A stretch of DNA of 64,000 bases. It comes from a virus. Below, piece after piece: positions 63,895 through 64,000 of this stretch. The stretch is taken from positions 1 through 64,000 of IMG/VR virus record IMGVR_UViG_3300025617_000007; one strand, 5' to 3'. The notes below the pieces were generated by a model, which ran no database searches, was not told the origin of the DNA, and saw only the letters and a program-made list of their open reading frames with translations. Position 1 is the first letter of the stretch. Each line of letters opens with the position of its first letter. Both the position numbers and the translations under genes were made by a program.

Positions 63895-64000
63895 TTAGAA
63901 GAAAGGACGAAAAAACTCAGCCCCAAAAGTGATATTCACGTTCACTTTTTCTCCTGACGGGGCTATAACAACTCTACCTAAATCGAGTCTTGGTTCACAA
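63895..64000 (-). CDS. Upstream tail protein, C-terminal fragment only
   Basis: Only the last 34 codons are visible: CEPRLDLGRVVIAPSGEKVN, then VNITFGAEFFRPFF and TAA at 63895. The gene enters from the right edge. The short aromatic end FFRPFF and its position before a 53-aa gene and the tape-measure gene suggest the first of a pair of tail-assembly chaperones. The T-run GAGTTTTTTCGT near its end could be a slippery site. The family cannot be fixed from this fragment. Confidence 0.6.
   Translation of the reverse strand, partial: CEPRLDLGRVVIAPSGEKVNVNITFGAEFFRPFF

Noticed and set aside
63720-63926. TTG start giving a 68-aa version of the chaperone-like gene
   Set aside because: The upstream part overlaps the end of the preceding gene; the ATG at 63881 follows that stop by 13 bases and fits neighbouring spacing. 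A frameshift remains possible and is listed as a finding.

Overview
This window is part of the genome of a large, AT-rich, tailed phage with a contractile tail (myovirus, distantly T4-like). The T4-type parts I recognise are baseplate wedge proteins gp25, gp6 and gp53, a tape-measure-like protein, and the replication proteins gp32, UvsX, RNase H and gp41 helicase. The host is most likely in the Bacteroidetes, probably flavobacteria-like. Four things point there: SprB-type repeats in a tail adhesin, the fibre C-terminal module built around PRMT, a ribonucleotide reductase with its ATP-cone on NrdB rather than NrdA, and A/T-rich gene starts without Shine-Dalgarno sites. No tRNA, CRISPR array, integrase or insertion sequence was seen. 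Nearly every base is coding, and all genes but one lie on the minus strand, so transcription runs from right to left.

Layout in transcription order (right to left). 64.0-50.1 kb: tail core, with two small proteins that look like tail-assembly chaperones, a tape-measure-like protein, a 1606-aa baseplate protein with an OmpA-like domain, a LysM-like gp53, and a 2178-aa hub-like protein with a possible peptidoglycan hydrolase at its C-terminus. 50.0-49.1 kb: two small unknown genes. 49.1-41.0 kb: a replication and nucleotide module (gp32, UvsX, RNase H, an unknown, gp41-like helicase, NrdB, NrdA) bounded by hairpin terminators. 41.0-26.2 kb: baseplate and wedge genes (gp25, gp6, then six structural proteins, one with a long membrane-like segment). 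26.2-8.6 kb: adhesion apparatus, with a 1838-aa adhesin carrying SprB-like repeats, a 714-aa mucin-like Thr/Pro/Ser-repeat protein, and five modular tail fibres that share blocks. 8.6-8.4 kb: a 57-aa gene on the plus strand, convergent with the fibres. 8.3-1.2 kb: a glycan-modification cassette of two GT60-like glycosyltransferases, a SAM methyltransferase, a GT-A glycosyltransferase, a sulfotransferase and a three-domain FkbM methyltransferase/HtrL-like/GT2 fusion. 1.15 kb to the left edge: another tail-type protein that starts with a Hint (intein-like) domain.

How it fits together (inference). The most striking combination is the GT60-like transferases beside long Thr/Pro/Ser mucin-like structural proteins. 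GT60 enzymes of Trypanosoma and Dictyostelium put GlcNAc on Thr/Ser-rich or hydroxyproline acceptors. This phage may therefore build, methylate and sulfate O-glycans on its own tail proteins. A motif reading TATTTAT in the direction of transcription sits 5-35 bases before many gene starts that follow an intergenic gap, and once on the plus strand before the only plus-strand gene. It is a good candidate for a phage-specific late promoter.
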